A stretch of DNA of 64,000 nt from Chitinophagaceae bacterium (GCA_019752045.1 JAIEMP010000015.1:1-64000), one strand, 5' to 3'. Positions 7,858-17,035 are shown, counted from the stretch's first letter. Program-made: numbers and translations. Notes: generated by a model from the sequence alone, not told the origin.

Positions 7858-9105
7858 TTATTTACTCCTTATCGCCACAACAGGATCCATTCTTGCTGCA
7901 ATAAATGCAGGAATAATGCCTGCAAGTATGCCGGTTAATATACAAACTGTAACAGCACCAAGAAACAACCCAAGTGAAATAAACACTTCAAACTTAAATA
8001 CATTGGTGAGTAAAAAAGTTAAACCAAACACCAACAACAAACCAATGATGCCGCCCAGCACACAGAGAAAAGCACTTTCCATTAAAAATTCGCTGAGGAT
8101 GGTTCTACGTTTGGCGCCAATGGCTTTTTTTAATCCGATGATGCTGGTACGTTCACGCACAGTAACAAACATAATATTGGCTACACCAAAGATCCCTACA
8201 ATAAAAGAAAGGATCGTAATAGCAATGCCGCCAATCGTCATACCATTAAAGATGGAAGTGATCTGCGAAGTACCGCTGCTTACATCATTCAATGCAAAAT
8301 TATCTTCCTGTTTTGGATTGAGTCTTCTCACACCACGCATCACTCCACGCAATTCGTTTTTAAGATCAGCAACGGGAACATTATCTCTTCCTTTCACAAT
8401 CATAAATCCATCACTGCGTTGCTCATTACCTACCTGGCTCGCAAACTGAAAAGGAATAATGATTACATTATCAAAATCCCATCCACCAATTAAACTTTGT
8501 CCCTGTTTTTTTACCACACCAATCACATTCACTTTTCTTCCTTTAATTACTACACTTTTTCCAACGGCTGCTTCAGGTTTATCAAACAGTTTTTCAGCAA
8601 CATTATAACCCATTACCATGGTTGCAGCACCTGAACCGAATTCGCTGTTAGAAATATAACGTCCCCAACCCAGTTCAACAGGCTGTATCTGGTTAAACTC
8701 TTCTGTAACACCATACCAGTTTACACTTGCAAGCGATACATCTTCATAATCTACACTGGATGCGTTAAAATAAGTAAACGCTACATTGCTGGCCAACGAT
8801 ACTTTTTCTTTTACCGGTACCATTTCTCTGAATTTTGGATTTGGCCGGCTCATATATTTCCACCAGGGATAATCGCTGCCGCCACCCCATGGCCATTTTT
8901 GAACATACACCGTATTGTTGCCAAACGATTTAAACTCGTTCCGCACATTCCGTTCCAGACTGCCCACCGTTGCCATTACGCTGATGATGCAAAAGATGCC
9001 AAACGTTATGCCCAGCAAACTTAAAAATGTTCGCAATTTATTTTTTCGGAGTTCCTGCATAGCAAACTGCAGACTGTTCCAGAAAATTTCAAAGGTTTTA
9101 CGCAT
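7858..9105 (-). CDS. MacB-like ABC transporter permease
   Basis: The 415-residue protein has the FtsX/MacB permease layout: one transmembrane helix near residues 26-48 (LSLLGITFGIFCIISVMATVG region), a large periplasmic MacB_PCD domain (about 50-280) and three C-terminal helices (about 285-310, 335-360, 375-405). The segment SIIGLKKAIGAKRRTILSEF is the conserved cytoplasmic coupling loop. Such permeases pair with an MacB-type ATPase and a membrane-fusion protein to act as mechanotransmission exporters, but neither partner lies next to it here. It is divergent from prfC. Confidence 0.88.
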   Translation of the reverse strand: MRKTFEIFWNSLQFAMQELRKNKLRTFLSLLGITFGIFCIISVMATVGSLERNVRNEFKSFGNNTVYVQKWPWGGGSDYPWWKYMSRPNPKFREMVPVKEKVSLASNVAFTYFNASSVDYEDVSLASVNWYGVTEEFNQIQPVELGWGRYISNSEFGSGAATMVMGYNVAEKLFDKPEAAVGKSVVIKGRKVNVIGVVKKQGQSLIGGWDFDNVIIIPFQFASQVGNEQRSDGFMIVKGRDNVPVADLKNELRGVMRGVRRLNPKQEDNFALNDVSSGTSQITSIFNGMTIGGIAITILSFIVGIFGVANIMFVTVRERTSIIGLKKAIGAKRRTILSEFLMESAFLCVLGGIIGLLLVFGLTFLLTNVFKFEVFISLGLFLGAVTVCILTGILAGIIPAFIAARMDPVVAIRSK

Positions 9106-9172
9106 GGGTCAAATTTAAACTGAAAAGCTGAACCAAAGGGAAATTTATTACAGATGGGAAGCTGCTGAAACG

Positions 9173-9180
9173 TACCTTTG
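9173..9180 (+). promoter_or_regulatory. Bacteroidota -7 promoter element for prfC
   Basis: TACCTTTG fits the TAnnTTTG consensus of the Bacteroidota primary sigma factor. It lies about 90 nt before the prfC start and just before the heptad array, so the array would be in the 5' UTR. Confidence 0.5.
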
Positions 9181-9193
9181 CGGACTTAAAAAA

Positions 9194-9270
9194 AGCTGCC
9201 AGCTTTTAGCTGCAAGCCACAAGGATGGATCTTGCTTACAGCTTGCAGCTTATAGCTAAAAGCTTATTCA
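9194..9270. repeat. Eleven-unit heptad array forming a hairpin leader of prfC
   Basis: Eleven 7-mers run without interruption from 9194 to the A of the prfC ATG at 9270. The first units start AGC (agctgcc, agctttt, agctgca, agccaca); the last ones end AGC (ttacagc, ttgcagc, ttatagc, taaaagc). The two halves are therefore inverted copies that can pair, for example agcttttagct with agctaaaagct, giving a long hairpin just before the start codon. Confidence 0.7.
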
Positions 9271-10862
9271 TGAAATTTACAAACGAAATACAACGCCGCC
9301 GCACATTCGCCATCATCTCTCACCCCGATGCCGGTAAAACAACCTTAACAGAAAAGTTGCTGTTGTTTGGCGGTGCTATACAGGTAGCAGGTGCTGTAAA
9401 AAGCAATAAGATCAAGAAACATGCAACCAGTGATTTTATGGAGATCGAACGCCAGCGTGGTATCTCTGTAGCTACATCGGTTATGACGTTTGAATACAAC
9501 GGCACGCTTATCAACCTGCTTGATACACCCGGTCACAAAGATTTTGCAGAAGATACCTACAGAACATTAACAGCAGTTGACAGTGTTATTCTGGTAATTG
9601 ACAGTGTAAATGGTGTGGAAGAACAAACCAGGCGATTAATGGAAGTATGCCGCATGCGTGATACTCCGGTGATTGTGTTTGTAAACAAAATGGATCGGGA
9701 TGGTAAAAACCGTTTTGATTTGCTTGAAGAAGTGGAAAAAGAATTGAACATCCACCTCCACCCGATGGCATGGCCAATAAACAGCGGTAAAGATTTTAAA
9801 GGTGTGTATGATCTGGATAAAAAAAGTCTGGTGCTGTTTACTGCCAATACCAAAGCAAGTGATGAAGATGTGGTTGAAATCAAAGATTTAAATGATTCCG
9901 TTCTTGATTCTAAAATTGGTGAAACGGATGCAAAGATTTTACGTGAAGATGTAGAATTAGTGGACGGTGTATATGGCGAATTGAAAGTAGAAGATTATTT
10001 AAAAGGAAAAGTTGCTCCGGTTTTCTTTGGCAGTGCCGTTAATAATTTTGGTGTAAAGGAAATGCTCAACACCTTTATCCGCATTGCTCCGTTACCGCAA
10101 AGCAGGGAAACATCAACCCGTCATCTGGATGTAAACGAAGATAAATTCAGTGGATTTATTTTTAAGATTCATGCCAATCTTGATCCCAAGCATCGTGACC
10201 GTATTGCTTTTTTACGTGTGTGCAGCGGAAAATTTGAACGGAACAAATACTTTCATCATGTACGGATGGATAAGGATGTACGTTTCAGCAACCCATACTC
10301 ATTCCTTGCCCGACAAAAAGATGTGATTGAAGAAGCTTATCCCGGCGATGTGGTGGGATTGTTTGATACAGGCAATTTTAAAATTGGTGATACGCTTACT
10401 GAAGGTGAAAATTTTTACTTCACCGGTATTCCATCCTTCTCTCCTGAGTTGTTTAAAGAAGTGGTAAATAAAGATCCCATGAAGACCAAACAACTGGAGA
10501 AAGGATTAATGCAGTTAACAGATGAAGGAGTTGCTCAGTTGTTTACACAGTTTGGTGGTAATAAGAAAATTATTGGTTGTGTGGGCGAACTGCAGTTTGA
10601 AGTAATTCAATACCGTTTGTTGCAGGAATATGGCGCCAGTGCAGAGTTCAGAGCCATGCCCTATTACAAAGCCTGCTGGATTACCAGCAAAGATCAAAAG
10701 AAACTGGATGACTTTACCCGTTTTAAAACCAACAATATTGCTGCCGATAAAGATGATCATTTAGTTTATCTGGCGCAAAGCGAATGGTTTTTAAACACCG
10801 AACGGCAAAACAATCCGGATATTGAATTTCATTTTACGAGTGAGATACATAAAGAGAATTAG
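9270..10862 (+). CDS. prfC: Peptide chain release factor 3 (RF3)
   Basis: This translational GTPase recycles RF1/RF2 from the ribosome after termination. The 530-residue protein from ATG 9270 shows G1 SHPDAGKTT, the RGISV switch I segment, G3 DTPGHKDF and G4 NKMDRD. Length matches RF3 (about 529 residues). An in-frame ATG at 9225 would add 15 residues, but those are encoded entirely by the 7-nt repeat array and have no counterpart in the family, so 9270 (M-K-F-T-N-E-I) is chosen. The promoter is at 9173. Confidence 0.95.
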   Translation: MKFTNEIQRRRTFAIISHPDAGKTTLTEKLLLFGGAIQVAGAVKSNKIKKHATSDFMEIERQRGISVATSVMTFEYNGTLINLLDTPGHKDFAEDTYRTLTAVDSVILVIDSVNGVEEQTRRLMEVCRMRDTPVIVFVNKMDRDGKNRFDLLEEVEKELNIHLHPMAWPINSGKDFKGVYDLDKKSLVLFTANTKASDEDVVEIKDLNDSVLDSKIGETDAKILREDVELVDGVYGELKVEDYLKGKVAPVFFGSAVNNFGVKEMLNTFIRIAPLPQSRETSTRHLDVNEDKFSGFIFKIHANLDPKHRDRIAFLRVCSGKFERNKYFHHVRMDKDVRFSNPYSFLARQKDVIEEAYPGDVVGLFDTGNFKIGDTLTEGENFYFTGIPSFSPELFKEVVNKDPMKTKQLEKGLMQLTDEGVAQLFTQFGGNKKIIGCVGELQFEVIQYRLLQEYGASAEFRAMPYYKACWITSKDQKKLDDFTRFKTNNIAADKDDHLVYLAQSEWFLNTERQNNPDIEFHFTSEIHKEN

Positions 10863-10867
10863 CGTTG

Positions 10868-10951
10868 GTCGGTACGGCCCTTAGGCCGTCAGACCATTTA
10901 TCAATAACAGGTTTTTGCTTTTACGTCTGACGGCCTAAGGGCCGTGCCGAC
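10868..10951. repeat. REP/BIME-like inverted repeat
   Basis: Two 27-nt arms (10868-10894 and 10925-10951) are inverted copies with one mismatch, separated by 30 nt. Each arm also contains its own palindrome (GGCCCTTAGGCC or GGCCTAAGGGCC). The arms end in GTCTGACGG/CCGTCAGAC, the same GTCNGACG core seen at 52451 and 53335. It sits between prfC and the acetyltransferase gene and could end prfC transcription. Confidence 0.75.
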
Positions 10952-10955
10952 GAGT

Positions 10956-11486
10956 ATGACAGCTATGATACTTTTCGAATCACAACGCTTGTACGTGCAA
11001 CCTTTCACAAAGGATGATGCGGATATTTTCTTTGCATTGAATGGCGATGCAGAAATCATGCAGTATATCCGTGAACCGAAATCAAAAGAAGAAAGTGATG
11101 CGTTTCTGGAAGAAAATCTGAAATTTTATAACAGTCATCCCGGACTTGGACGATTTGCTGTATTTACAAAAGATGATAACAGCTTTGCCGGTACATTTTC
11201 ACTCCTGTCTGTCAACAACAGCGAACAGATTCATTTGGGGTATGCATTGCTGAAACAATTTCAAGGAAAGGGTTTGGCAACTGAGTTGGTAAAAGCTTCG
11301 CTGGAGTATGTATTTGTAACCATTGCTAATGAAACCATACAGGCTTTAACAGTTGCAGAAAATATTGCTTCGCAAAAAGTGTTGCTTAAATGCGGATTTA
11401 CGTTCACACATACGATGGATCATGGAGGAGATGAAGTAATTGTTTATGAGTTGGAAAAATCCAAGGCACAAGAAACAGTTAACTGA
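10956..11486 (+). CDS. GNAT-family N-acetyltransferase
   Basis: A RimJ/RimL-type acetyltransferase of about 175 residues, using acetyl-CoA. It opens with the typical FESQRLYVQPFTKDDAD strand/helix, has the acetyl-CoA pyrophosphate-binding segment LKQFQGKGLATEL, and ends with ENIASQKVLLKCGF. The acceptor is unknown; this subfamily includes ribosomal-protein and small-molecule acetyltransferases. Start choice is uncertain: ATG 10956 and ATG 10965 are both possible, while a GTG at 10944 lies within the REP-like arm and is unlikely. Confidence 0.85.
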   Translation: MTAMILFESQRLYVQPFTKDDADIFFALNGDAEIMQYIREPKSKEESDAFLEENLKFYNSHPGLGRFAVFTKDDNSFAGTFSLLSVNNSEQIHLGYALLKQFQGKGLATELVKASLEYVFVTIANETIQALTVAENIASQKVLLKCGFTFTHTMDHGGDEVIVYELEKSKAQETVN

Positions 11487-11544
11487 AAGTAAACAGGCGT
11501 ATCAACAGCTAAATAGCCATTCAACGGCCAGCTTCAAACAAAAA

Positions 11545-11579
11545 AACTAAGAACTCAGAACTGTATTTAAACTTAGAAT
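11545..11579. repeat. Heptad repeat abutting the Cys-cluster gene stop
   Basis: Units aactaag, aactcag, aactgta, tttaaac, ttagaat repeat with period 7 and end at the first base of the complement of the stop codon of the minus-strand gene. Confidence 0.5.
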
Positions 11580-12085
11580 TAAATCTTCCCAACCCTCTCC
11601 ATCATCTTCTCAACTAATTTATACGTAGCAGGGCAATACTCTACATTCTGTTTGTATACATGCACCCACTCAGTAAAATTCTTTTTGGTGTGATGAGGGA
11701 ATGTTGCACAATCAACCGGGCGTATTTCGTAAATGGAACATTTGTTATCCTTTAAGTTCAGAAACTGGCAAGGCTGTTTTTTATTCATCATATCACCCGT
11801 ACCTCTTTCTTTATACAACCACTTCTCTGTAAACTCTTGCGGCGTTTGATTGAAATGAGAAGAGATGCGTTTAATATCCTGTTTGGTAAACGTTGGTGTC
11901 ATGGTCTTACAGCAGTTGGCGCAACTGAGACAATCTGTTTCGGCCCACACTTCTTTATCCATTTCAACAGATAATTTATCCAGTCCTTTTGGTTTTACAG
12001 TTTCCAAACGGGTAAGGAAATAACGGAAGCGGCGGCGGTTCTTAATCATCAAACGTTTAAAGGACGGCAAATGCAGTGGTTTCAT
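11579..12085 (-). CDS. YkgJ-family cysteine cluster protein
   Basis: The 168-residue cytoplasmic protein has the YkgJ/CxxCxxCC zinc- or iron-binding signature: CLSCANCC at about 54-61, then C-Q-F-L and C-S-I-Y-E-I-R-P-V-D-C-A-T-F-P-H near 100-125. The RPxxCxxFP box is diagnostic. Biochemical function of the family is not established; a metal-chelating or Fe-S role is assumed. The N-terminal 45 residues are basic. The gene is flanked on both sides by 7-nt repeats. Confidence 0.85.
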   Translation of the reverse strand: MKPLHLPSFKRLMIKNRRRFRYFLTRLETVKPKGLDKLSVEMDKEVWAETDCLSCANCCKTMTPTFTKQDIKRISSHFNQTPQEFTEKWLYKERGTGDMMNKKQPCQFLNLKDNKCSIYEIRPVDCATFPHHTKKNFTEWVHVYKQNVEYCPATYKLVEKMMERVGKI

Positions 12086-12113
12086 TCAAAACATTATTGA
12101 GCAGCGAATATAA

Positions 12114-12148
12114 TGATCAGTAATGAATAATGAGTGATGAGTATAAGT
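12114..12148. repeat. Heptad repeat upstream of the Cys-cluster gene
   Basis: Units tgatcag, taatgaa, taatgag, tgatgag, tataagt in exact 7-nt phase. The unit TGATGAG is the complement-type relative of the ACTCATC unit at 21834-21938. A weaker heptad stretch (12181-12215) follows before xerD. Confidence 0.6.
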
Positions 12149-12221
12149 ATTTCTCACTTTCTGTGTTTCAGTATTCCCGACTTTAAAACTTCTTATCTTT
12201 CAAACTTCAATTACAAGCATC

Positions 12222-13133
12222 ATGTGGGAGCCGCAAAAAAAAGGATTCAAAGCTTATCTGCAACTGGAACGGTCGCTCAGCGAAAATTCAGTTGAAGCTT
12301 ATCTGCACGATGTGGAAATGCTCACACAGTATCTGCAATCAATCAATGATCTCAAATCGCCTGCAGATGTTGTATTGAAAGATCTGCAGCAGTTTTTAAA
12401 ATGGATTACTGAGCTTGGATTAAGTGCAGGAAGCCAGGCAAGAATTATTTCGGGCATCAAACAGTTCTATAAATATTGTTTAATTGAACAGATCACTGTA
12501 AAAGATCCAACAGCATTACTTGAAGCTCCCAAATTAAAAAGAGCTCTGCCTGATACATTGAGTTATGCCGAAATTGAAAGCATCATCAACAAAATTGACC
12601 TCAGCAAACCGGAAGGCGGCAGAAACAAAGCCATCCTTGAAACCATGTACAGCTGCGGGTTACGGGTGAGCGAAGTAGTAAATCTGAAGCTTTCAAATTT
12701 ATATTTAGATGTTGGTTTTATCCGTGTAATAGGTAAAGGCGATAAAGAACGGCTGGTGCCAATTGGCAGCAGCGCCGTTAAGTACATATTAATTTATACC
12801 AAACAGATCCGAGTGCACAATAAAATTAAACCGGATAAAGAAGACATTTTGTTTTTGAATAAATATGGAAACGAATTATCCCGTATCATGATCTTTCTCA
12901 TTATTAAAGAACTTGCAAAAGAAGCCGGCATTAAGAAAAATATTTCACCACATACCTTTCGTCATTCATTTGCCACACATTTGGTAGAAGGTGGTGCCGA
13001 TCTCCGTGCCGTGCAGGAAATGCTGGGGCATGAAAGCATCACTACTACTGAAATTTACACACATCTCAACAGAGAATACTTACGCAGAACACTGGAACAG
13101 TTTCATCCCGGCTTTAAGAAAATTGATGGGTGA
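12222..13133 (+). CDS. xerD: Tyrosine recombinase XerD
   Basis: This 303-residue site-specific recombinase resolves chromosome dimers at dif with a XerC partner. An N-terminal SAM-like core-binding domain (about 5-90) precedes the catalytic domain with all active-site residues visible: R148 (in CGLRVSE), K172, H244 and R247 (HTFRHSF), H270 and nucleophile Y279 (TTEIYTH). It is chromosomally placed with no integrase-type neighbours, so I read it as housekeeping XerD. The stop is 12 nt from the convergent hypothetical gene. Confidence 0.93.
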   Translation: MWEPQKKGFKAYLQLERSLSENSVEAYLHDVEMLTQYLQSINDLKSPADVVLKDLQQFLKWITELGLSAGSQARIISGIKQFYKYCLIEQITVKDPTALLEAPKLKRALPDTLSYAEIESIINKIDLSKPEGGRNKAILETMYSCGLRVSEVVNLKLSNLYLDVGFIRVIGKGDKERLVPIGSSAVKYILIYTKQIRVHNKIKPDKEDILFLNKYGNELSRIMIFLIIKELAKEAGIKKNISPHTFRHSFATHLVEGGADLRAVQEMLGHESITTTEIYTHLNREYLRRTLEQFHPGFKKIDG

Positions 13134-13145
13134 TATTTTTCAACA

Positions 13146-13613
13146 TCAGCTAAGCAGTGACAGACTCTGCATAAGTGGCTCCACTTTTTTACCCAGACTT
13201 TTTTTGAAACTTTCGAACCTTGTTGGCTTTGTTACAAAATGAATATCATAGATGGAAGCAAGTTCCTGCTCCAGCTTCGGTGCATTTTTAAACTGGTTGC
13301 AAAGCGAAAACACTTTGGGATTGCTGAAATCTACCGGCAACAGTAACTGTAGTTTGTTCTGAAACAATTTACTGTTGAGCTGATAGCCCAATGCATATTC
13401 ACAACCCTCCAAACCGGGATTAAATGAAAGCATCACATCTTTTAATGCATCAAATTTCCACTTGTGCTCGTACAACAAATAATTAAACACACAAAGCTGG
13501 TAAGAGGGGTTTACAATAAAAGCCTCCTGCCCTGCCAGCTCCTGAAAATAAATGACTGCTTCGCCAAATTTTTCTGTCAGGCCCTGCCTGATCTCACGGA
13601 TATTGAACAACAT
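13146..13613 (-). CDS. Hypothetical protein (155 aa)
   Basis: I do not recognise the family. The protein is soluble, with no signal peptide or membrane segment, mixed alpha/beta composition and a basic C-terminus. It starts 20 nt after the stop of the coiled-coil gene on the same strand, so the two probably form an operon and may act together. It converges on xerD with a 12-nt gap. Confidence 0.75.
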   Translation of the reverse strand: MLFNIREIRQGLTEKFGEAVIYFQELAGQEAFIVNPSYQLCVFNYLLYEHKWKFDALKDVMLSFNPGLEGCEYALGYQLNSKLFQNKLQLLLPVDFSNPKVFSLCNQFKNAPKLEQELASIYDIHFVTKPTRFESFKKSLGKKVEPLMQSLSLLS

Positions 13614-13633
13614 ATACTGGATTTTAATCGTTT

Positions 13634-14974
13634 TTAGTGTTGACTGTACTGCGTTTCATCATCAGTTAATAAAACAGCTTCTCCGTTATTTGAAGCATAC
13701 ATCCGTTCAAACCTGTTCTCAATGTCTTTCACCGCATGAATCATTTCTTTTGATAATCGGTCTTTCTCTTCGAGCTTTCGTTTTAATTCCATGCTGTTGT
13801 GCTGCAATTCTTCCTGTATACGCTTCAACTCTTCAATGGTCTGTTCCTGTTCATATATGCGAAGCTGCAATTGCTCCATCTGATTCTTCTTGTCTTCTTC
13901 AGCAATGATCAAAGCAGCCTTAAGTTGCTCCAGTTCAACGCTGCTTTTTTTATACAACTCTTGAATTATATGTTTTTCTTCTTTCAGGTGTTGAAGTGCA
14001 GTTAACTCCTGTCTGGCTTCTTCCTGCTCCAGTTGCAGTTGTTCAATGGATTGATGCAGTCGTTCATTAGCAGCAAGCAATTGATCATAGGAATAGGTAT
14101 CCCGTAACATGTTTGTCACCTGCAAACGAAACTGTTCAAGCGTATCGTTTACCTGTTCAACAGATGAACGCACAGAAGTGATGCCTTCTTTATGCAGTTG
14201 CAGATCGCCGGTTGTATTTGCTGTAACGGAAGCCTGTTGCAATGCCTGTTTCAGTTCTGCGAGTTCATCATTTACAATTGCTAATTCTGCCTGATGTGTT
14301 TTTTCGGCTTCTTCCAGCAACTGTTTTTCAGATTGTCTCAAATGATGAAGCTCCTCCACATATTGAGTTGCCTCTTGTTCTTTTTGTTGCAATTGTTCCT
14401 GCAACATTGCCAGTTGTGTTTGTTGATCAAGTTTCTGCTGCAGTTGCTGTTGTTGCAGATCAGCAAAGGCAGCATGCTCCTTTTCATAGAGCAGTTGCTG
14501 TTCCGATCGTTGTTGTTCTGCCTGCAGCAGTTGCTGTTCCAGGTGCAGTAAGTGCGCTTCCTGACTGATTATTTTTTCCTGGAGATGATGAAGTATTCTG
14601 TTGCCGGCTTCGGCTGTTTCAAATTCAACAGCATCTGATTCATCAGCCGAACCCGTTTTTAATTTTTCGATATGATTCAATGCCTTGGCATATTGCAGCT
14701 GCAGATCAAAATTCTTTTTTTCAGCTGATCTGATTTCTTCCTGAAGCATTTTAGATTCTTCCTCTTTCTTTATCATTTCAGCACTGAATTTTCCCTGAAG
14801 TGTCTCCAACTCCGTTTCCAGTGCAGATGTTTCGTCTGTTTCAGGCTTGCTCCATACACGCTCAATAAATAACTTCAACAGGTATCCCGTAAGGATGGAA
14901 ACTGTTATGGTTAATACTAATTCGGTTGAATGCAACGTAAAGATGCCGCAAGGCAGCAGTAAAAGCTCACTCAT
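13634..14974 (-). CDS. Membrane-anchored long coiled-coil protein
   Basis: The 446-residue protein has one hydrophobic segment near residues 15-37 (ELVLTITVSILTGYLLKLF region) and then an almost unbroken Q/E/L-rich coiled coil (about 45-425), ending in a short acidic tail. The layout is a signal-anchor followed by a rod, so a structural or scaffolding role at the inner membrane is possible. I do not recognise a family; Q-rich coiled coils produce misleading matches. It heads a likely two-gene operon with the 155-residue protein downstream. Confidence 0.8.
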   Translation of the reverse strand: MSELLLLPCGIFTLHSTELVLTITVSILTGYLLKLFIERVWSKPETDETSALETELETLQGKFSAEMIKKEEESKMLQEEIRSAEKKNFDLQLQYAKALNHIEKLKTGSADESDAVEFETAEAGNRILHHLQEKIISQEAHLLHLEQQLLQAEQQRSEQQLLYEKEHAAFADLQQQQLQQKLDQQTQLAMLQEQLQQKEQEATQYVEELHHLRQSEKQLLEEAEKTHQAELAIVNDELAELKQALQQASVTANTTGDLQLHKEGITSVRSSVEQVNDTLEQFRLQVTNMLRDTYSYDQLLAANERLHQSIEQLQLEQEEARQELTALQHLKEEKHIIQELYKKSSVELEQLKAALIIAEEDKKNQMEQLQLRIYEQEQTIEELKRIQEELQHNSMELKRKLEEKDRLSKEMIHAVKDIENRFERMYASNNGEAVLLTDDETQYSQH

Positions 14975-15150
14975 ATTCTTTTCCTCTGGGTTTATGTAAG
15001 TTTTTAAACATTGCAGTGGTTTTGAAACAAATCACTGCTTTACAATACAGATTGCGGGAGTATAGAAAAGAATACAAATATCAAACCAAAGATGAGCCGT
15101 TGCTGATTTTTGGCTTTCTGTAAATAAAGTAAACGGTAAAAACAATCACA

Positions 15151-16206
15151 TTACTGAACAATCAGCCGACTTGTTTGCAAGAGTTTATTATCTGAGTCTA
15201 TGATCTGTATCAGATAAATGCCCTGTGCCATGTTGCTGTTCAAATGAAGCTGTTCTGTGTCCCTGCCCGGCCCTATTTGCTTTTGCATACTGTAAAACAA
15301 TTGTCCTGCTGCATTGAGTAAACGTATCTGGTATAATCCTTCTTTTACCTTAGGGAAAGAAAGGTTAACTGTTGATGATGAAGAAACGGGATTGGGGTAG
15401 ATTTTGATTTTTGAGAAAAGTAATGTGTCTTTTAGTTTTTCAACCAACGTTGAATTTTTCTTAAGCACTGTTACCGCCCCTGCAATTATACTTTTTTTCT
15501 TTCTTACCGGCATCCCCACAATGATCACCTCACCTAAAAAACCTGTTGATGCCGGAGTTAAAAGGATTCTCTGTATAGGATTTAATATTAAATCAGAAAC
15601 TTTCAATTCCTTACTCACATATCCAACTACAGAAAAAACAAGTATCCCATTTATATCCATAGTACTAAGTGAAAATTTTCCATTCAAATCTGTTATCGTC
15701 CCTTTGTTTGTGCCTTTAATAACTACAGATGTATGCGGCAACACATTCGCCCCCTTTTGATCCATAACAACACCCTCTACTTTTATATTATGTAAATCAT
15801 TTCTGGAAACACTTGTTACAGCTCCCATCCTTACTCGAAATGATGGAGTTGTATTCAAAGGCTTCTCACAAACTTGTTTTGGCAATTGCTCCTTAAACTG
15901 CGACTTACCTCTAGTACTGAATAGTAACGCAGTCAATAACAATGATGCAGCATATTTTAAGAAAGGAGAAGCCGGCTTTAATTCAATCACCTCAATAGGC
16001 CTGTTCAATTGGTTATTGCTGAACCGCCCGCAGGTGTTGCCACTGTAATTTTTAAAGAAATCAAGAATTTCTTCATCATCTTTTGCAGTAAAATCAATAA
16101 CGTTCTTTTGGCAGGAAGAACAGAATCTTCCCTGTTCAACAGGCGTCATCTGATTCCAGTTTTCATGACATGGTTCAGGAATGTGGAGTTGTAATTTTTC
16201 TCTCAT
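15151..16206 (-). CDS. Membrane protein with carboxypeptidase-like domain and T9SS sorting domain
   Basis: From ATG 16206 the protein has about 351 residues. The N-terminal 60 residues match a Bacteroidota motif: PEPCHENWNQMTPVEQGRFC then SSCQKNVIDFT, with paired cysteines. A hydrophobic segment follows (about 82-97), then a carboxypeptidase-regulatory-like beta-sandwich (VVMDQKGANVLP...GKFSL) and a C-terminal type A T9SS sorting domain (IYPNPVSSSSTVNLSF ... GIYLIQI). There is no cleavable signal peptide. An upstream ATG at 16317 adds 37 residues without family support and would overlap the divergent sigma-factor gene region. Confidence 0.75.
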   Translation of the reverse strand: MREKLQLHIPEPCHENWNQMTPVEQGRFCSSCQKNVIDFTAKDDEEILDFFKNYSGNTCGRFSNNQLNRPIEVIELKPASPFLKYAASLLLTALLFSTRGKSQFKEQLPKQVCEKPLNTTPSFRVRMGAVTSVSRNDLHNIKVEGVVMDQKGANVLPHTSVVIKGTNKGTITDLNGKFSLSTMDINGILVFSVVGYVSKELKVSDLILNPIQRILLTPASTGFLGEVIIVGMPVRKKKSIIAGAVTVLKKNSTLVEKLKDTLLFSKIKIYPNPVSSSSTVNLSFPKVKEGLYQIRLLNAAGQLFYSMQKQIGPGRDTEQLHLNSNMAQGIYLIQIIDSDNKLLQTSRLIVQ

Positions 16207-16299
16207 AACAGTTTTGTTTAAGTGTGATAAAATTCCGGCTGCAGAAATACAGCCGGTTCTGAAACGCTGCTCTTTTTCTTCACCAGACTTTTCAACAGG

Positions 16300-16956
16300 A
16301 TGTACTGTGCAACACAATTACACAATCCCTTCAAAAAAATATTTTTCCCTAACTTTCATCCTCAACTGTTGTGCTTGGCTTTTATACGTGAAAAAGAAAA
16401 AAACGATTCAACTGATGCAGAACTGGTAAACCGTTACCGGGCAGCGGGTGATTTGCATGTACTGTCGGTCCTTTATCAGCGCTACATGGATCTCATTTAT
16501 GGTGTTTGTCTCAAGTATTTAAAAGACCCTGAAACATCGAAAGATGCAGTGATTAATATTTATGAAGAGTTGATTGTAAAGTTGAAACAGCATGAAGTGA
16601 GTCATTTTAAAAGCTGGCTTTATACACTCAGTCGCAATCACTGCCTCATGCAGTTGCGGAAAGAAAAGGGACATGCAACGATAGAAATTCCGGAGCAGTT
16701 TATGCAATCGGAAGAAATGCTGCATCTGAACAGCGTAACGCAGCGTGAAGACCAGTTGAATAGCATGGAAAAATGCCTGGAGCAGCTCCCGGCAGAACAA
16801 AAAACCTGCGTTACATTGTTTTATCTGCAGGGCAAATGTTATAACGACATTACCGCACAAACGGGTATCGAATGGAATAAAGTGAGAAGTTATATACAGA
16901 ATGGACGGAGAAATTTGAAACTTTGTATGGAAGAGAAAGGAGTCGGGAGCCGGTAG
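16300..16956 (+). CDS. ECF RNA polymerase sigma-70 factor
   Basis: This ECF-type sigma factor has region 2 (DLIYGVCLKYLKDPETSKDAVINIYE, about 65-90) and region 4 (LPAEQKTCVTLFYLQGKCYNDIT, about 162-185, helix-turn-helix). Family proteins usually begin near the residues DAELVNRYRAAGD, so the first 35-40 residues from ATG 16300 may not be translated; TTG codons near 16369-16375 are alternatives, and the start is uncertain. Its partner is the TonB/anti-sigma-like gene downstream. The last codons and stop (16954-16956) lie inside a 7-nt repeat array. Confidence 0.82.
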   Translation: MYCATQLHNPFKKIFFPNFHPQLLCLAFIREKEKNDSTDAELVNRYRAAGDLHVLSVLYQRYMDLIYGVCLKYLKDPETSKDAVINIYEELIVKLKQHEVSHFKSWLYTLSRNHCLMQLRKEKGHATIEIPEQFMQSEEMLHLNSVTQREDQLNSMEKCLEQLPAEQKTCVTLFYLQGKCYNDITAQTGIEWNKVRSYIQNGRRNLKLCMEEKGVGSR

Positions 16957-16988
16957 CCGGCAGTAATTAGTCATTAGTAAAAGAATAA
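16940..16988. repeat. Heptad array spanning the sigma stop and the next gene's start
   Basis: Seven 7-mers in phase: gagtcgg, gagccgg, tagccgg, cagtaat, tagtcat, tagtaaa, agaataa. The array contains the sigma-factor stop codon and runs over the presumed true start of the following gene. Confidence 0.65.
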
Positions 16989-17035
16989 AGATCAACTATA
17001 ACGCAAACGATATTGAACGCTATGTAAACAGCAAA

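Noticed and set aside
7844-8449. 201-residue + strand open frame opposite the MacB-like permease
   Set aside because: Antisense of a clear permease gene; composition is that of a reverse-strand shadow, no motif.
9225-9269. Upstream start of prfC
   Set aside because: All 15 extra codons lie in the 7-nt repeat array and have no family support.
10944-10955. GTG start of the acetyltransferase
   Set aside because: The codon lies inside the REP-like arm; ATG codons at 10956 and 10965 are better.
12222-13133. Integrase of a mobile element
   Set aside because: All residues and length fit housekeeping XerD; no att sites, cargo genes or excisionase nearby.
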